From: Riemerella anatipestifer_E
GTDB taxonomy: Bacteria; Bacteroidota; Bacteroidia; Flavobacteriales; Weeksellaceae
NCBI RefSeq assembly: GCF_009932355.1
Contig: NZ_LEKU01000009.1
Coordinates: 1-64,000, forward strand
Direction: 5' to 3'
Length of the DNA: 64,000 bases
The translations under genes and the position numbers were made by a program. Of the stretch, positions 8,157-17,008 are shown piece after piece (positions within the stretch are counted from its first letter, which is position 1; every line of letters begins with the position of its first letter). The notes under the pieces are model-generated. The model was not told where the DNA came from. It ran no database searches and was given only the letters and a program-made list of their open reading frames with translations.

Positions 8157-9356
8157 TTAATTTATCTCATTTTTTGAAAAACTTAACAACTGATCTCTAT
8201 AATATTCGTATTGTTTTTTACGGAGTTCTATTTCTTTCGGTAGCCCTTCACTAATGGAGTGAGTAAGGGTATCAAACTTGTCTAATATCGCTACAACACG
8301 CTCTTGCTCTTCTATTGGAGGGATAGGCACTTTAAATTGTCTCAATGTTGTAAGATTTAACATACTATAACTTCTCATTTCTGATTTGAGAGTTTCATAC
8401 AAATTTGTCATATAGTAAAATACAAATTTATCATTTACAGCATCTTGATTTAATGATTTAATAGATGCAATATTTTGATTAGTTGTAGCTTCGAATTCTA
8501 AAAATGCTGTTTTAAAAATGGTTGCACCAACTAAAGCCATGAGAGTTGTATTTCTACTTAAAAGTTTTGCACTTGATTGCTTTAACCCTAACTCTGTAAT
8601 AAAATTTTTTGCAAAATAAACAGACTCATTATTACATGATTCTGATTTAAGCCAAGGAATGTTTCCTCCTTCCCAAAATTTTTTTTGGGATTTTGAAGGC
8701 GTTCCCCCAGAAGATACTTCAAATATACTTGTATCTCCCAAAGTCTTCCATTCCACTTTTTGGTTATTCATCAGACCTTGTTCATTAACGGTGAGCAAAT
8801 AATCGCGGTAGTATTCATACTGCCGTTTACGGCAGTCCAGCTCCGCTTCCAGCTCCGCTTCCAGCTCCGCTTCCAGCGCTGTAAACTTATCCAAAATACG
8901 AACAATTTCCTCTTGCACCGAAAGTGGAGGAATGGGGATTTTTTTATTGGAGTAGTTACTTATCCATTGTCTTTTATGATCTCCCTCTATTAAGCCACTT
9001 GGCAAAGTATTTAAATAGTAGTAAATATATTTTAACAGTGTTTTAGATTCATCTTTTGATGTTATCATTTTCATAGCGGAAGATTTAACTTTGAAGTCAA
9101 AATCGACCCACTTATTGGCAGTAGTAAAATCATCAAAAATAACAACAGGCTTTTTTGAAGCTCTATAAACTCCTATCGTTTCGTCAGTATAACCTAGAAT
9201 AAAGGTTTTACCTGCTGTTAAGACTGGAACAGAAAAATGATTACTATAAACATTTGATTTAACTATATATTTAGTAGGTTGTTCATAATCCGCTACTTCT
9301 CCTAATGTTTTCCACTCTACAGGTGCTCCCTGCAATAATTTATCTAAATAGCTCAT
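8157..9356 (-). CDS. hsdS: Type I restriction-modification specificity subunit (HsdS)
   Basis: HsdS holds two DNA-recognition domains that read the two halves of a split target. The 399-residue protein shows an internal duplication. VEWKTLGE (13-20) and VEWKTLGD (201-208) begin the two recognition domains, and RKRQYEYYRDYLL (176-188) and RKKQYEYYRDQLL near the C-terminus end them. Between the halves, residues 161-172 are three LEAE repeats encoded by three identical 12-bp units, like the TAEL repeats of EcoR124-type type IC enzymes. The ATG overlaps the hsdM stop (ATGA at 9353-9356), indicating coupled translation. The target sequence cannot be read from the protein alone. Confidence 0.95.
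   Translation of the reverse strand: MSYLDKLLQGAPVEWKTLGEVADYEQPTKYIVKSNVYSNHFSVPVLTAGKTFILGYTDETIGVYRASKKPVVIFDDFTTANKWVDFDFKVKSSAMKMITSKDESKTLLKYIYYYLNTLPSGLIEGDHKRQWISNYSNKKIPIPPLSVQEEIVRILDKFTALEAELEAELEAELDCRKRQYEYYRDYLLTVNEQGLMNNQKVEWKTLGDTSIFEVSSGGTPSKSQKKFWEGGNIPWLKSESCNNESVYFAKNFITELGLKQSSAKLLSRNTTLMALVGATIFKTAFLEFEATTNQNIASIKSLNQDAVNDKFVFYYMTNLYETLKSEMRSYSMLNLTTLRQFKVPIPPIEEQERVVAILDKFDTLTHSISEGLPKEIELRKKQYEYYRDQLLSFSKNEIN
8837..8880. repeat. 12-bp tandem repeats in the hsdS spacer
   Basis: Three identical copies of CCAGCTCCGCTT (8837-8848, 8849-8860, 8861-8872) and a partial fourth lie in the middle of hsdS. Each copy adds four residues (Leu-Glu-Ala-Glu on the coding strand) to the helix separating the two recognition domains. 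The unit length keeps the frame, so copy-number change would alter spacing without breaking the gene. Confidence 0.93.
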
Positions 9357-10900
9357 AGCTCAATCTCCTTTATAATGGCATCAATCTCCGCACGCAGTTG
9401 GTTTATTTTACCTACTGTTTGGTCAATTTCTTTGTTTAGAGTTTTAATATCTGGCTTTTCCCGAGTATCCTTTGGCTTCACATAAGAGCTTACAGATAGG
9501 TTGTAATCGTTATCAGCAACTTTAGCGTTATCTACGGTTGCCGATACATGCGGCACCTCTTCTTTGGTGTCAAAGATGTCTATAATACGCTCAATATGGT
9601 GGTCTTCCAACACATTATTATTGGTTACTTTCTTAAAGAAATCTTCTCCGCTGGCATCAATAAACTGGGTTTTATTGTCGGTTTTATGTTTAGAAAGCAC
9701 CAAAATATTTACCGCGATAGAAGTACCGTAAAACATATTAGGAGCCAAAGAAATAACGGTTTCCACATAGTTATTGTCCACCAAATACTTTCTGATTTTC
9801 TGCTCTGCACCGCCACGGTAAAAAATACCAGGGAAACAAACAATAGCCGCCCTGCCTTTTGCGGAAAGATAACTCAAGGCATGTAGTACAAAAGCAAAAT
9901 CTGCCTTAGATTTAGGAGCTAACACACCCGCTGGAGCAAAACGCTCGTCGTTAATTAGTGTAGGGTCATCGCTTCCAATCCACTTTATCGAATATGGAGG
10001 GTTAGACACAATGGCGTCAAAAGGTTTTTGATTGCCAAATTGCGGTGCCGTAAGAGTATCGCCAAGTACAATCTCAAATTTGTCGTAATTGATATTATGC
10101 AGAAACATATTCATACGCGCAAGGTTGTAAGTGGTATGATTGATTTCCTGCCCGAAAAAACCTTCCTCGATAATATGGTTGTCAAAATGTTTTTTAGCTT
10201 GGAGCAGTAAAGACCCCGAACCTGCTGCAGGATCATAGATTTTATTAACCTTTTGTTGCTTGTGCATCGCCAAACGAGCTATAAGTTTGGACACATGTTG
10301 TGGCGTGAAAAATTCTCCACCCGACTTCCCTGCATTAGCAGCATAATTAGAAATAAGAAACTCATACGCATCACCAAAGAGATCGATATGATTTTCCTCA
10401 AAATTACCGAAATTTAACTCCTCTACTCCCTTTAATACGGCTGCTAAACGAGCATTCTTTTGTTCTACGGTATTACCCAACCTTGTGCTTGTGGTATCAA
10501 AATCGGCAAATAATCCCTTGATGTCTGATTCCGAAGGATAGCCGTTAGCCGAGCTTTCGATGGCGTCAAAAATGGCTTTTAAATCGGTATTCAGGTTAGG
10601 ATTGGTATTGGCATGTTTAGCAATATTCACAAACAACTGACTAGGATAAATAAAATAGCCTTTCGTTTTGATGGCATCTTCTTTTATTTCTGGAGTAATA
10701 ACCTCATTGGGTAACGCTGCATAATTGATACTTTCATCTCCAGCCTCTATATAGTTAGCAAAATTCTCACTGATAAAACGGTAAAAAAGCGTCCCTAAAA
10801 CAAATTGCTTAAAGTCCCAGCCATCAACCGCACCTCTAACTTCATTGGCAATCTTCCAAATATTATTTTGTAATTGCTGTCGCTGTGCTATGTTTGTCAT
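9353..10900 (-). CDS. hsdM: Type I restriction-modification methyltransferase (HsdM)
   Basis: HsdM transfers methyl groups from S-adenosylmethionine to adenine N6 in the target. The 515-residue protein has the HsdM N-terminal helical domain (about 1-150), SAM-binding motif I DPAAGSGSLL (223-232) and the catalytic motif NPPYS (300-304). The C-terminal tail is coiled-coil-like (TLNKEIDQTVGKINQLRAEI) and typical for contact with HsdS. It is the first gene of the operon, with about 150 bp of non-coding DNA upstream up to the terminator at 11054-11077. The domain order and motifs are complete. Confidence 0.96.
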   Translation of the reverse strand: MTNIAQRQQLQNNIWKIANEVRGAVDGWDFKQFVLGTLFYRFISENFANYIEAGDESINYAALPNEVITPEIKEDAIKTKGYFIYPSQLFVNIAKHANTNPNLNTDLKAIFDAIESSANGYPSESDIKGLFADFDTTSTRLGNTVEQKNARLAAVLKGVEELNFGNFEENHIDLFGDAYEFLISNYAANAGKSGGEFFTPQHVSKLIARLAMHKQQKVNKIYDPAAGSGSLLLQAKKHFDNHIIEEGFFGQEINHTTYNLARMNMFLHNINYDKFEIVLGDTLTAPQFGNQKPFDAIVSNPPYSIKWIGSDDPTLINDERFAPAGVLAPKSKADFAFVLHALSYLSAKGRAAIVCFPGIFYRGGAEQKIRKYLVDNNYVETVISLAPNMFYGTSIAVNILVLSKHKTDNKTQFIDASGEDFFKKVTNNNVLEDHHIERIIDIFDTKEEVPHVSATVDNAKVADNDYNLSVSSYVKPKDTREKPDIKTLNKEIDQTVGKINQLRAEIDAIIKEIEL

Positions 10901-11053
10901 ATTTCCTACTATCTAATTTTAATCCGCTAAGATAACTCTATTTTTTTCAATATAAAAACTCTCTAAGCCCTGACCACCCCTCTACATTACGTAATATTTC
11001 ACATATTCTAAATTAATAAATCACACAAAACCCCTCTTATAAATCTAAAACAA

Positions 11054-11080
11054 AAAACCGCCTCAATGAGACGGTTTTTA
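11054..11080 (-). terminator. Terminator of the acyl-CoA dehydrogenase operon
   Basis: An 11-bp stem with one mismatch (AAAACCGCCTC with GAGACGGTTTT) and an AAT loop is flanked by A and T runs on both sides. It lies 21 bp beyond the stop of the minus-strand dehydrogenase gene. It separates the beta-oxidation operon from the hsd operon. Confidence 0.85.
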
Positions 11081-11100
11081 TACAATGGTACTATTTACTC

Positions 11101-12879
11101 TTAATACCCTCCTTTTTCAATAAAGTGTTTTGCTACTTTTTCGGTAAGGGCAATTACATTAGGGGTGTTGGTATATTTAGTAAATCTTCTAAGACCAGAA
11201 AGCATCATTCTTTGCTCATCGCCTTCTGCAAAAGATACAATACCTTCTTTAGCAGATACAATAATCTTCTCTACCGCCTTATAAAGGTTTAGCTGTGCCA
11301 TCGCTGCTTCTGCAGAATCTGGTGCGTAATGCTTCTCTGCTCTTAAAATAGCAGACTCTGCCATATAAATTTGGTTAAGAATTTCAGATGCATTTAGTAG
11401 AAGGTGTTGTTGTTTTTCAATATCCATCATATACTTCTGTAAAGCCGCTCCTGAAACCATTAAGAAGACCTTTTTAAGGTTGGCAATCATCGCCTTTTCT
11501 TCACTCATAAATGCAGAATAATCTGGCGTTTCAAAAGACGGGATAGACATCAGCTCCTTACCTACTGCCATTGCTGGAGACATTAAGTCTATTTGTCCTT
11601 TCATCGCTTTTTTAATCAACATACCTACAGCGAGTAGTCGGTTAATTTCGTTGGTTCCTTCGTAGATTCTAGAAATTCTAGAGTCTCTCCAAGCCGCTTC
11701 CATTGGTGTATCCTCCGAGAAGCCCATTCCTCCAAAAATCTGAATCCCCTCATCAGCTGAGTGTTGCAACAAATCAGACACGAATACTTTTAATATAGAA
11801 CATTCTACTGCATACTCCTCTACTCCTTTCAGCTCTGCCTCTTGGTGGTTCATTCCTCCCGCTACGAGTTCATCTATCTTATCCTGAACATCTTTAGCCG
11901 CACGGTAAGAACCTGCTTCACTCACAAATATACCGGTTGCCATTTCCGCTACTTTCTTACGGATAGCCCCAAAAGTAGAAATAGAAGTTCCGAACTGCTT
12001 TCTCTCGTTAGCATATTGGATAGAATAGCTAAGGATTCTTCTTTGAGCATCTAAGCAAGCTGCAGCAAGTTTAATTCTACCCACATTAAGCGCGTTAAGA
12101 GCGATTTTAAACCCATTGTTTCTCTCTCCTAAAAGACACTCTACAGGGACTTTCATATCATTAAAGAACACCTGACGCGTAGAAGAAGCACGGATACCGA
12201 GTTTATGCTCTTCCTCCCCAAAAGTTAGACTTTCTGGATTTTCTAACTCGGAACGATTAACCACAAACCCTGTGATATTTTTATCGTCATCTATTTTAGC
12301 AAAGAAAGTGAAGGTATCTGCAAACCCTGCATTAGAAATCCACATTTTTTGACCGTTGATGATGTAATGTTTACCATCTTCCGAAAGTCTTGCCTTAGTT
12401 TTTCCGCTGTTGGCATCAGACCCTGCATCTGGCTCTGTAAGGCAGTAAGCTCCAAATTTAGCCCCCGTAGCTAAGTCTGGTAGGTATTTTTGTTTTTGAG
12501 CTTCCGTTCCGTAAAGTAAAATAGGCAGCGTACCGATACCTGTATGTGCTCCGTATGCCGTAGCCAAAGACCCCGTAGCTCCCGACAGATAATCGCAAGC
12601 CAACATAGTGGTTACAAAGCCCATACCCAAACCACCATAAGACTCAGGAACCGAAATTCCTAAAAAGCCCATAGCTCCGATTTCTTTCATACACTCTTCT
12701 GTGAAGGCATAATCTTTCTTTTCGAAACGCTCCCTGTTTGGGATTACAGTTCTATCTATAAACTCCTTAGCAGAGTCTCTAAGCATTTTTTGTTCTTCTG
12801 ACAGTTCCTCTATTGAGAAAATTTGTGATGCTGGAGTTTCTTTAATTAAAAATTCTCCTCCTTTTAGTATTGTACTCAT
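11101..12879 (-). CDS. Acyl-CoA dehydrogenase
   Basis: This FAD enzyme carries out the first oxidation step of fatty-acid beta-oxidation, making trans-2-enoyl-CoA. The 592-residue protein has the N-terminal helical domain, the CLTEPDAGSD flavin segment and the catalytic-base region YEGTNEINRL (about residue 405). An extra C-terminal helical region of about 170 residues makes it longer than short-chain enzymes and like the VLCAD/ACAD9-type proteins of Bacteroidetes. It is the last gene of the minus-strand operon after the thiolase (51-bp gap) and is followed by a terminator. The preferred chain length cannot be told from sequence. Confidence 0.93.
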   Translation of the reverse strand: MSTILKGGEFLIKETPASQIFSIEELSEEQKMLRDSAKEFIDRTVIPNRERFEKKDYAFTEECMKEIGAMGFLGISVPESYGGLGMGFVTTMLACDYLSGATGSLATAYGAHTGIGTLPILLYGTEAQKQKYLPDLATGAKFGAYCLTEPDAGSDANSGKTKARLSEDGKHYIINGQKMWISNAGFADTFTFFAKIDDDKNITGFVVNRSELENPESLTFGEEEHKLGIRASSTRQVFFNDMKVPVECLLGERNNGFKIALNALNVGRIKLAAACLDAQRRILSYSIQYANERKQFGTSISTFGAIRKKVAEMATGIFVSEAGSYRAAKDVQDKIDELVAGGMNHQEAELKGVEEYAVECSILKVFVSDLLQHSADEGIQIFGGMGFSEDTPMEAAWRDSRISRIYEGTNEINRLLAVGMLIKKAMKGQIDLMSPAMAVGKELMSIPSFETPDYSAFMSEEKAMIANLKKVFLMVSGAALQKYMMDIEKQQHLLLNASEILNQIYMAESAILRAEKHYAPDSAEAAMAQLNLYKAVEKIIVSAKEGIVSFAEGDEQRMMLSGLRRFTKYTNTPNVIALTEKVAKHFIEKGGY

Positions 12880-12930
12880 TTTGTAAATTTTAAGTGTTGT
12901 ATTATTAAATATTAAATCATTTTTGAACTC

Positions 12931-14109
12931 TTATAAAAGCTCAAAAATACTTGCTGCTCCCTGTCCTGTTCCTACGCACATAGTTACCATACCATATTTG
13001 CTGCCTCTTTTTCTCATTTCGTCCAAAAGCTGAACGGTAAGTTTAGTACCTGTACAACCTAGCGGGTGCCCTAACGCAATAGCACCTCCATTCACATTTA
13101 CAATCTCTGGATTAAGGTCTAACTCCTTTTTAATCGCTACCGATTGGGAAGCAAATGCCTCGTTAAGCTCTATTAAATCTATATCTTTAAGTTGTAAACC
13201 TGCTTGTTTAAGTGCTTTTGGAATAGCGTACACAGGTCCCATACCCATAATTCTCGGTTCTAGACCTGCCGCGGCATAAGATACTAATCTTGCTTCAGGC
13301 TGTAAGCCTAACTCTTTTACCATATCCTCAGACATTACAATAACAAATGCTGCTCCGTCTGACATTTGTGATGAGTTACCCGCCGTAACGCTTCCGCCAT
13401 TCGCAAATACAGGTCTTAGTTTAGCCAAACCTTCTAAAGAAGTATCTTTTCTAGGACCTTCGTCCACAGAGAAATCAAAAGATTTAGTTTGTAGCTTTTG
13501 GTTTTCATCAAGGAAGGTATATTCTACTGGAATAGGCACAATTTGATTGACAAATTTGTTTTCCGCCAACGCTTTTAATGCTTTTTGGTGCGATTCAAAA
13601 GCGAACAAATCTTGCTCCTCTCTACTGATGTTGTATTGTTTTGCCACCGCTTCTGCTGTATAGCCCATTCCCCAATAGTAGTCAGGATTAGACTTAGCTA
13701 TATCCGTCTCTGGTACAGGCTTGTACCCACCCATTGGAATAAAGCTCATAGATTCCGTTCCTCCTGCAATGATGCAGTCTGCCATACCTGCCTGAATTTT
13801 AGCAGAAGCAATCGCAATAGCTTCAGACCCTGAAGCACAATATCTGTTCACTGTAACCCCTGGAACTTTATCTGTATTAAGCCCCATAAGCGAAATCAGC
13901 CTCGCTATATTAAGCCCTTGTTCTGCCTCTGGCATTGCATTCCCCACAATGAGGTCGTCTATTCTATCTTTATCTAACTGAGGCACATCGCTCATCAGTT
14001 TTTCTATTACTTTAGCTGCCATCACATCTGGTCTTGTAAATCTTAAAGACCCTTTAGGTGCCTTGCCTACAGCTGTTCTGTAACCTTTTATTATGTATGC
14101 TGTTTTCAT
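12931..14109 (-). CDS. fadA: Acetyl-CoA C-acyltransferase (3-ketoacyl-CoA thiolase)
   Basis: Thiolase cleaves 3-ketoacyl-CoA with CoA to release acetyl-CoA, the last step of a beta-oxidation cycle. The 392-residue protein has the acyl-binding cysteine Cys91 (NRYCASGSEA), the NEAFA motif, the GHPLGCTG histidine motif and the C-terminal CVGTGQGA motif with the second catalytic cysteine. The length is standard. It lies between the S23-like insert and the acyl-CoA dehydrogenase in the same direction as the FadB-like gene, which supports a fatty-acid degradation role rather than acetoacetyl-CoA synthesis. Confidence 0.94.
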   Translation of the reverse strand: MKTAYIIKGYRTAVGKAPKGSLRFTRPDVMAAKVIEKLMSDVPQLDKDRIDDLIVGNAMPEAEQGLNIARLISLMGLNTDKVPGVTVNRYCASGSEAIAIASAKIQAGMADCIIAGGTESMSFIPMGGYKPVPETDIAKSNPDYYWGMGYTAEAVAKQYNISREEQDLFAFESHQKALKALAENKFVNQIVPIPVEYTFLDENQKLQTKSFDFSVDEGPRKDTSLEGLAKLRPVFANGGSVTAGNSSQMSDGAAFVIVMSEDMVKELGLQPEARLVSYAAAGLEPRIMGMGPVYAIPKALKQAGLQLKDIDLIELNEAFASQSVAIKKELDLNPEIVNVNGGAIALGHPLGCTGTKLTVQLLDEMRKRGSKYGMVTMCVGTGQGAASIFELL

Positions 14110-14124
14110 ATATTTTATTGAATT

Positions 14125-14571
14125 TTAGAGATTAGATTTTAGAACTTAGAGTTTAGATTCTAATCCTTTTGAAGTTAAACTTGATTTTAATTTATAAATC
14201 ATCTTTTGTATTTCTGTTAAATGTTGTAAAGTAGGCATTATGTCTTGACTATTTTTCATTTGTAATTCTGATAATAAAATAAGCTGAGTTTCTAGTTCGT
14301 AGCAAGATCCCGAAGCAATCCCTAGAAAATGAATAAACTCTTTCGGATTATTTCTTCCCGCTCCTTCTGCAATATTAGAAGGTATAGAAATAGCACACCT
14401 TTTCATCTGTGAAGTCAATCCAAATTTTTCGTCCGTAGGCAACACTTCACTAATAAGATAAATTTCCTTAGCTAAAGCAATAGCCTTTTGCCAAACTACT
14501 AATTTATTCAATTGATGTGCACTCATTTAGTATCAATTTACAAGGTCTAAAGTCTCATATCCAACATCTAA
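14125..14571. mobile_element. Putative small inverted-repeat element carrying the S23-like gene
   Basis: The 26 bases at 14125-14150 and the reverse complement of 14546-14571 agree at 19 of 26 positions without gaps, forming imperfect terminal inverted repeats built on TTAGA. The only gene between them is the four-helix-bundle gene, whose stop codon falls inside the left repeat. Both ends resemble the empty element at 352-443. The element splits an otherwise tight operon. No transposase is present, so movement would need help in trans. The repeats are seen; mobility is inferred. Confidence 0.55.
14146..14526 (-). CDS. Four-helix-bundle protein, S23/IVS family
   Basis: This 126-residue protein matches the S23-type four-helix-bundle family (TIGR02436), named from proteins encoded in 23S rRNA intervening sequences and related to the Avd accessory protein of diversity-generating retroelements. 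The signature SQMKRCAISIPSNIAEGAGR is complete at about residues 40-59. No catalytic residues are known; members form basic oligomers that may bind nucleic acid. It is wedged between the thiolase and FadB-like genes and has no apparent link to fatty-acid breakdown. TTAGA-rich inverted repeats flank it. Confidence 0.88.
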   Translation of the reverse strand: MSAHQLNKLVVWQKAIALAKEIYLISEVLPTDEKFGLTSQMKRCAISIPSNIAEGAGRNNPKEFIHFLGIASGSCYELETQLILLSELQMKNSQDIMPTLQHLTEIQKMIYKLKSSLTSKGLESKL

Positions 14572-14578
14572 CAAAAAA

Positions 14579-16984
14579 TTAATTTCTTAGTGGTTTTCCT
14601 TTTTGAAGCATAAATTGGATACGCTCTAAAGTTTTTCTCTCTCCACAAAGCTGTAAGAAAGTCTCTCTCTCTAAGTTAAGAAGGTACTGTTCTGTAACTA
14701 AAGTTTCTTCGGAAAGGTTTCCTCCTGCCATTACAAAAGCTAACTTATCTGCAATTTTCTTATCGTGTTCAGAAATGAAATTACCTGTAAGCATCTGGTC
14801 TGTACCTACATAGAACATACCTAGCGCATCTTTACCTAGAACTCTTACTTTCTCAGAAACTGGTTGTGTATAGCCTTGCTCTGCCATTAGTAATGCGACT
14901 TTTTTAGCTTCTGCAATCTGTCTATTTTTGTTGACTACCACAAAGTCTTTACCGTGCTGAAGAATATCCATATCGTAAGCCTCGTAAGCCGAAGTGGCTA
15001 CTTTACCCATAGCAATATTCATAAAAGCATCTCTTAGACGGTTGTTTTTAACATCATCTTTAGACATCTGTTTCATGGTTCTTAAAGTCATTTCTTTAGT
15101 ACCCCCACCGCCTGGGATAACACCTACACCTACTTCTACTAGACCAATGTAAGTTTCCGCAGCAGCTACCACACGGTCAGCGTGAAGCGTCATTTCACAA
15201 CCACCACCTAATGTCATTCCAAACGGAGCTACCACCACTGGTATTGAAGAGTAACGAAGCCTCATCATTGACTTTTGGAAATAAGCAATCGCCATATTCA
15301 AATCGTCCCAATCTTGGTCAATTGCCATCATCAAAATCATAGCTAAGTTAGCACCCACCGAGAAATTAGCTCCTTGGTTAGCCACTACTAGACCATCGTA
15401 TTCCTTTTCTGCTAGGTCTATCGCTCTATTAAGTCCGTCTAAAACTTCTCCTCCAAGAGAGTTCATCTTAGAACGAATTTCAAAGTTGATGATACCATCA
15501 CCTAAATACTGTATCGCCGAACCAGAATTACTCCAAAGCGTTTTATTTTTTCTAATATTATCTAAAATAATAAAGGCATCTTGCCCTGGTATAGACTGAT
15601 AATCTGCCTTAGTTTTATCAAAGTATAAAGTCTGACCTTCTTCACTCACTTGATAAAACGCTTTACCTTGTTCCGCTAAAGATTTAACCCAATCTGATAC
15701 TTCATACCCAGCTTCTTTGGCCAATTCTACACCTTTCTGAACCCCAACAGCGTCCCAAATTTCAAAAGGGCCATTTTCCCAACCAAATCCAGCACGCATA
15801 GCATCATCTATCTTATAAACTTCGTCTGAAATTTCTGGAACTTTGTGAGAAACATAAGCAAACAATGCTCCCAAAGTGCTGCGATACAACTCTCCCGCCT
15901 TATCTTTACCACCTATTAAAACTTTAAATCTATCAATAGGTTTGTCAATATTTTTAGTTAATTCTAAAGTAGGGAAAGAAGACTTATCTTGTAACTCATA
16001 TTCTAAGGTATCTAAGTTTAATCCTAATATTTCTGATTTACCATCAGCATTTTTAACTTTCTTAAAGAAACCTTGTTCTGTTTTGGAACCTAGCCAATTA
16101 TTATCCATCATTTTTTGGATATAATCTGGCAACTGGAATACCGCCTTAAACTCTTCCGCCTCTGCTCCACTTTCTCTAACTCCATTAGCCACGTGTACAA
16201 GTGTATCCAGCCCCACCACATCTGCCGTTCTAAATGTTGCAGATTTTGGTCTGCCAATTACTGGACCTGTTAGTTTATCTACATCAGATACACTTAACCC
16301 TAGTTTTTGTACTTTATGAAGTAAATCCATCATACCAAAAACGCCTATTCTATTCGCAATAAAGGCTGGTGTATCTTTCGCTAAAACTGTAGTTTTCCCT
16401 AAAAATTTAGCTCCATATTCCATATAGAAATCTACCACTTCTGGAGCGGTCTCTGGAGTAGGAATAATTTCTAAAAGTGGTAAATATCTTACCGGATTAA
16501 AGAAGTGTGTTCCTGCAAAATATTTCTTAAAATCATCGCTTCTACCCTCAGTAAGAAGATGGATAGGAATACCCGATGTATTAGAAGAAACCAAAGTACC
16601 TTCTTTTCTGTATTGTTCTATCTTTTCGTAAACAGATTTTTTAATATCCAATCTCTCTACTACTACCTCAATAATCCAGTCGGTATTTTTAATTTTAGAC
16701 ATATCGTCATCAAAGTTACCTACCGTTATTCTATCTGCAAATTTTGGAGTATAAAGCAACGCAGGACTCGCCTTTTTAAGTTTCTCCAAATTTTCAGTTG
16801 CAATTCTATTTCTAAAGGCTTTATCCTCTTTAGTAAGACCTTTTTTCTGTTCCGCTTCTGTAAGTTCAAAAGGAACGATATCTAGCATAAGCACCTCTAC
16901 GCCTATATTGGCAAAATGAGCCGCTATACCAGCACCCATAATTCCTGAACCAAGAACGGTAATGTGTTTAATTCTTCTTTTCAT
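14579..16984 (-). CDS. 3-hydroxyacyl-CoA dehydrogenase/enoyl-CoA hydratase fusion (FadB-like)
   Basis: This 801-residue bifunctional enzyme hydrates enoyl-CoA and oxidises the 3-hydroxyacyl-CoA with NAD+. The NAD-binding fold is N-terminal (VLGSGIMGAGIA, about residues 10-21), followed by the dehydrogenase C-domains. The crotonase domain is C-terminal (about 480-700), with GGGCEMTLHADR and the EVGVGVIPGGGG oxyanion and glutamate segment. This order is the reverse of E. coli FadB, as usual in the Bacteroidetes type. It is the second gene of the operon, 24 bp after the MarR gene. Key segments of both active sites are present. Confidence 0.92.
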   Translation of the reverse strand: MKRRIKHITVLGSGIMGAGIAAHFANIGVEVLMLDIVPFELTEAEQKKGLTKEDKAFRNRIATENLEKLKKASPALLYTPKFADRITVGNFDDDMSKIKNTDWIIEVVVERLDIKKSVYEKIEQYRKEGTLVSSNTSGIPIHLLTEGRSDDFKKYFAGTHFFNPVRYLPLLEIIPTPETAPEVVDFYMEYGAKFLGKTTVLAKDTPAFIANRIGVFGMMDLLHKVQKLGLSVSDVDKLTGPVIGRPKSATFRTADVVGLDTLVHVANGVRESGAEAEEFKAVFQLPDYIQKMMDNNWLGSKTEQGFFKKVKNADGKSEILGLNLDTLEYELQDKSSFPTLELTKNIDKPIDRFKVLIGGKDKAGELYRSTLGALFAYVSHKVPEISDEVYKIDDAMRAGFGWENGPFEIWDAVGVQKGVELAKEAGYEVSDWVKSLAEQGKAFYQVSEEGQTLYFDKTKADYQSIPGQDAFIILDNIRKNKTLWSNSGSAIQYLGDGIINFEIRSKMNSLGGEVLDGLNRAIDLAEKEYDGLVVANQGANFSVGANLAMILMMAIDQDWDDLNMAIAYFQKSMMRLRYSSIPVVVAPFGMTLGGGCEMTLHADRVVAAAETYIGLVEVGVGVIPGGGGTKEMTLRTMKQMSKDDVKNNRLRDAFMNIAMGKVATSAYEAYDMDILQHGKDFVVVNKNRQIAEAKKVALLMAEQGYTQPVSEKVRVLGKDALGMFYVGTDQMLTGNFISEHDKKIADKLAFVMAGGNLSEETLVTEQYLLNLERETFLQLCGERKTLERIQFMLQKGKPLRN

Positions 16985-17008
16985 ATTAAGTATAATTCTA
17001 TTTTTTAT

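Noticed and set aside
8760..8993. Open frame opposite hsdS with QLRF repeats
   Set aside because: It is the antisense reading of the 12-bp repeats within hsdS; the hsdS frame has full family motifs.
10901..11053. hsd operon promoter
   Set aside because: TATCTTAG near the hsdM start is one base off TAnnTTTG and has no well-spaced TTG, so no position could be assigned.
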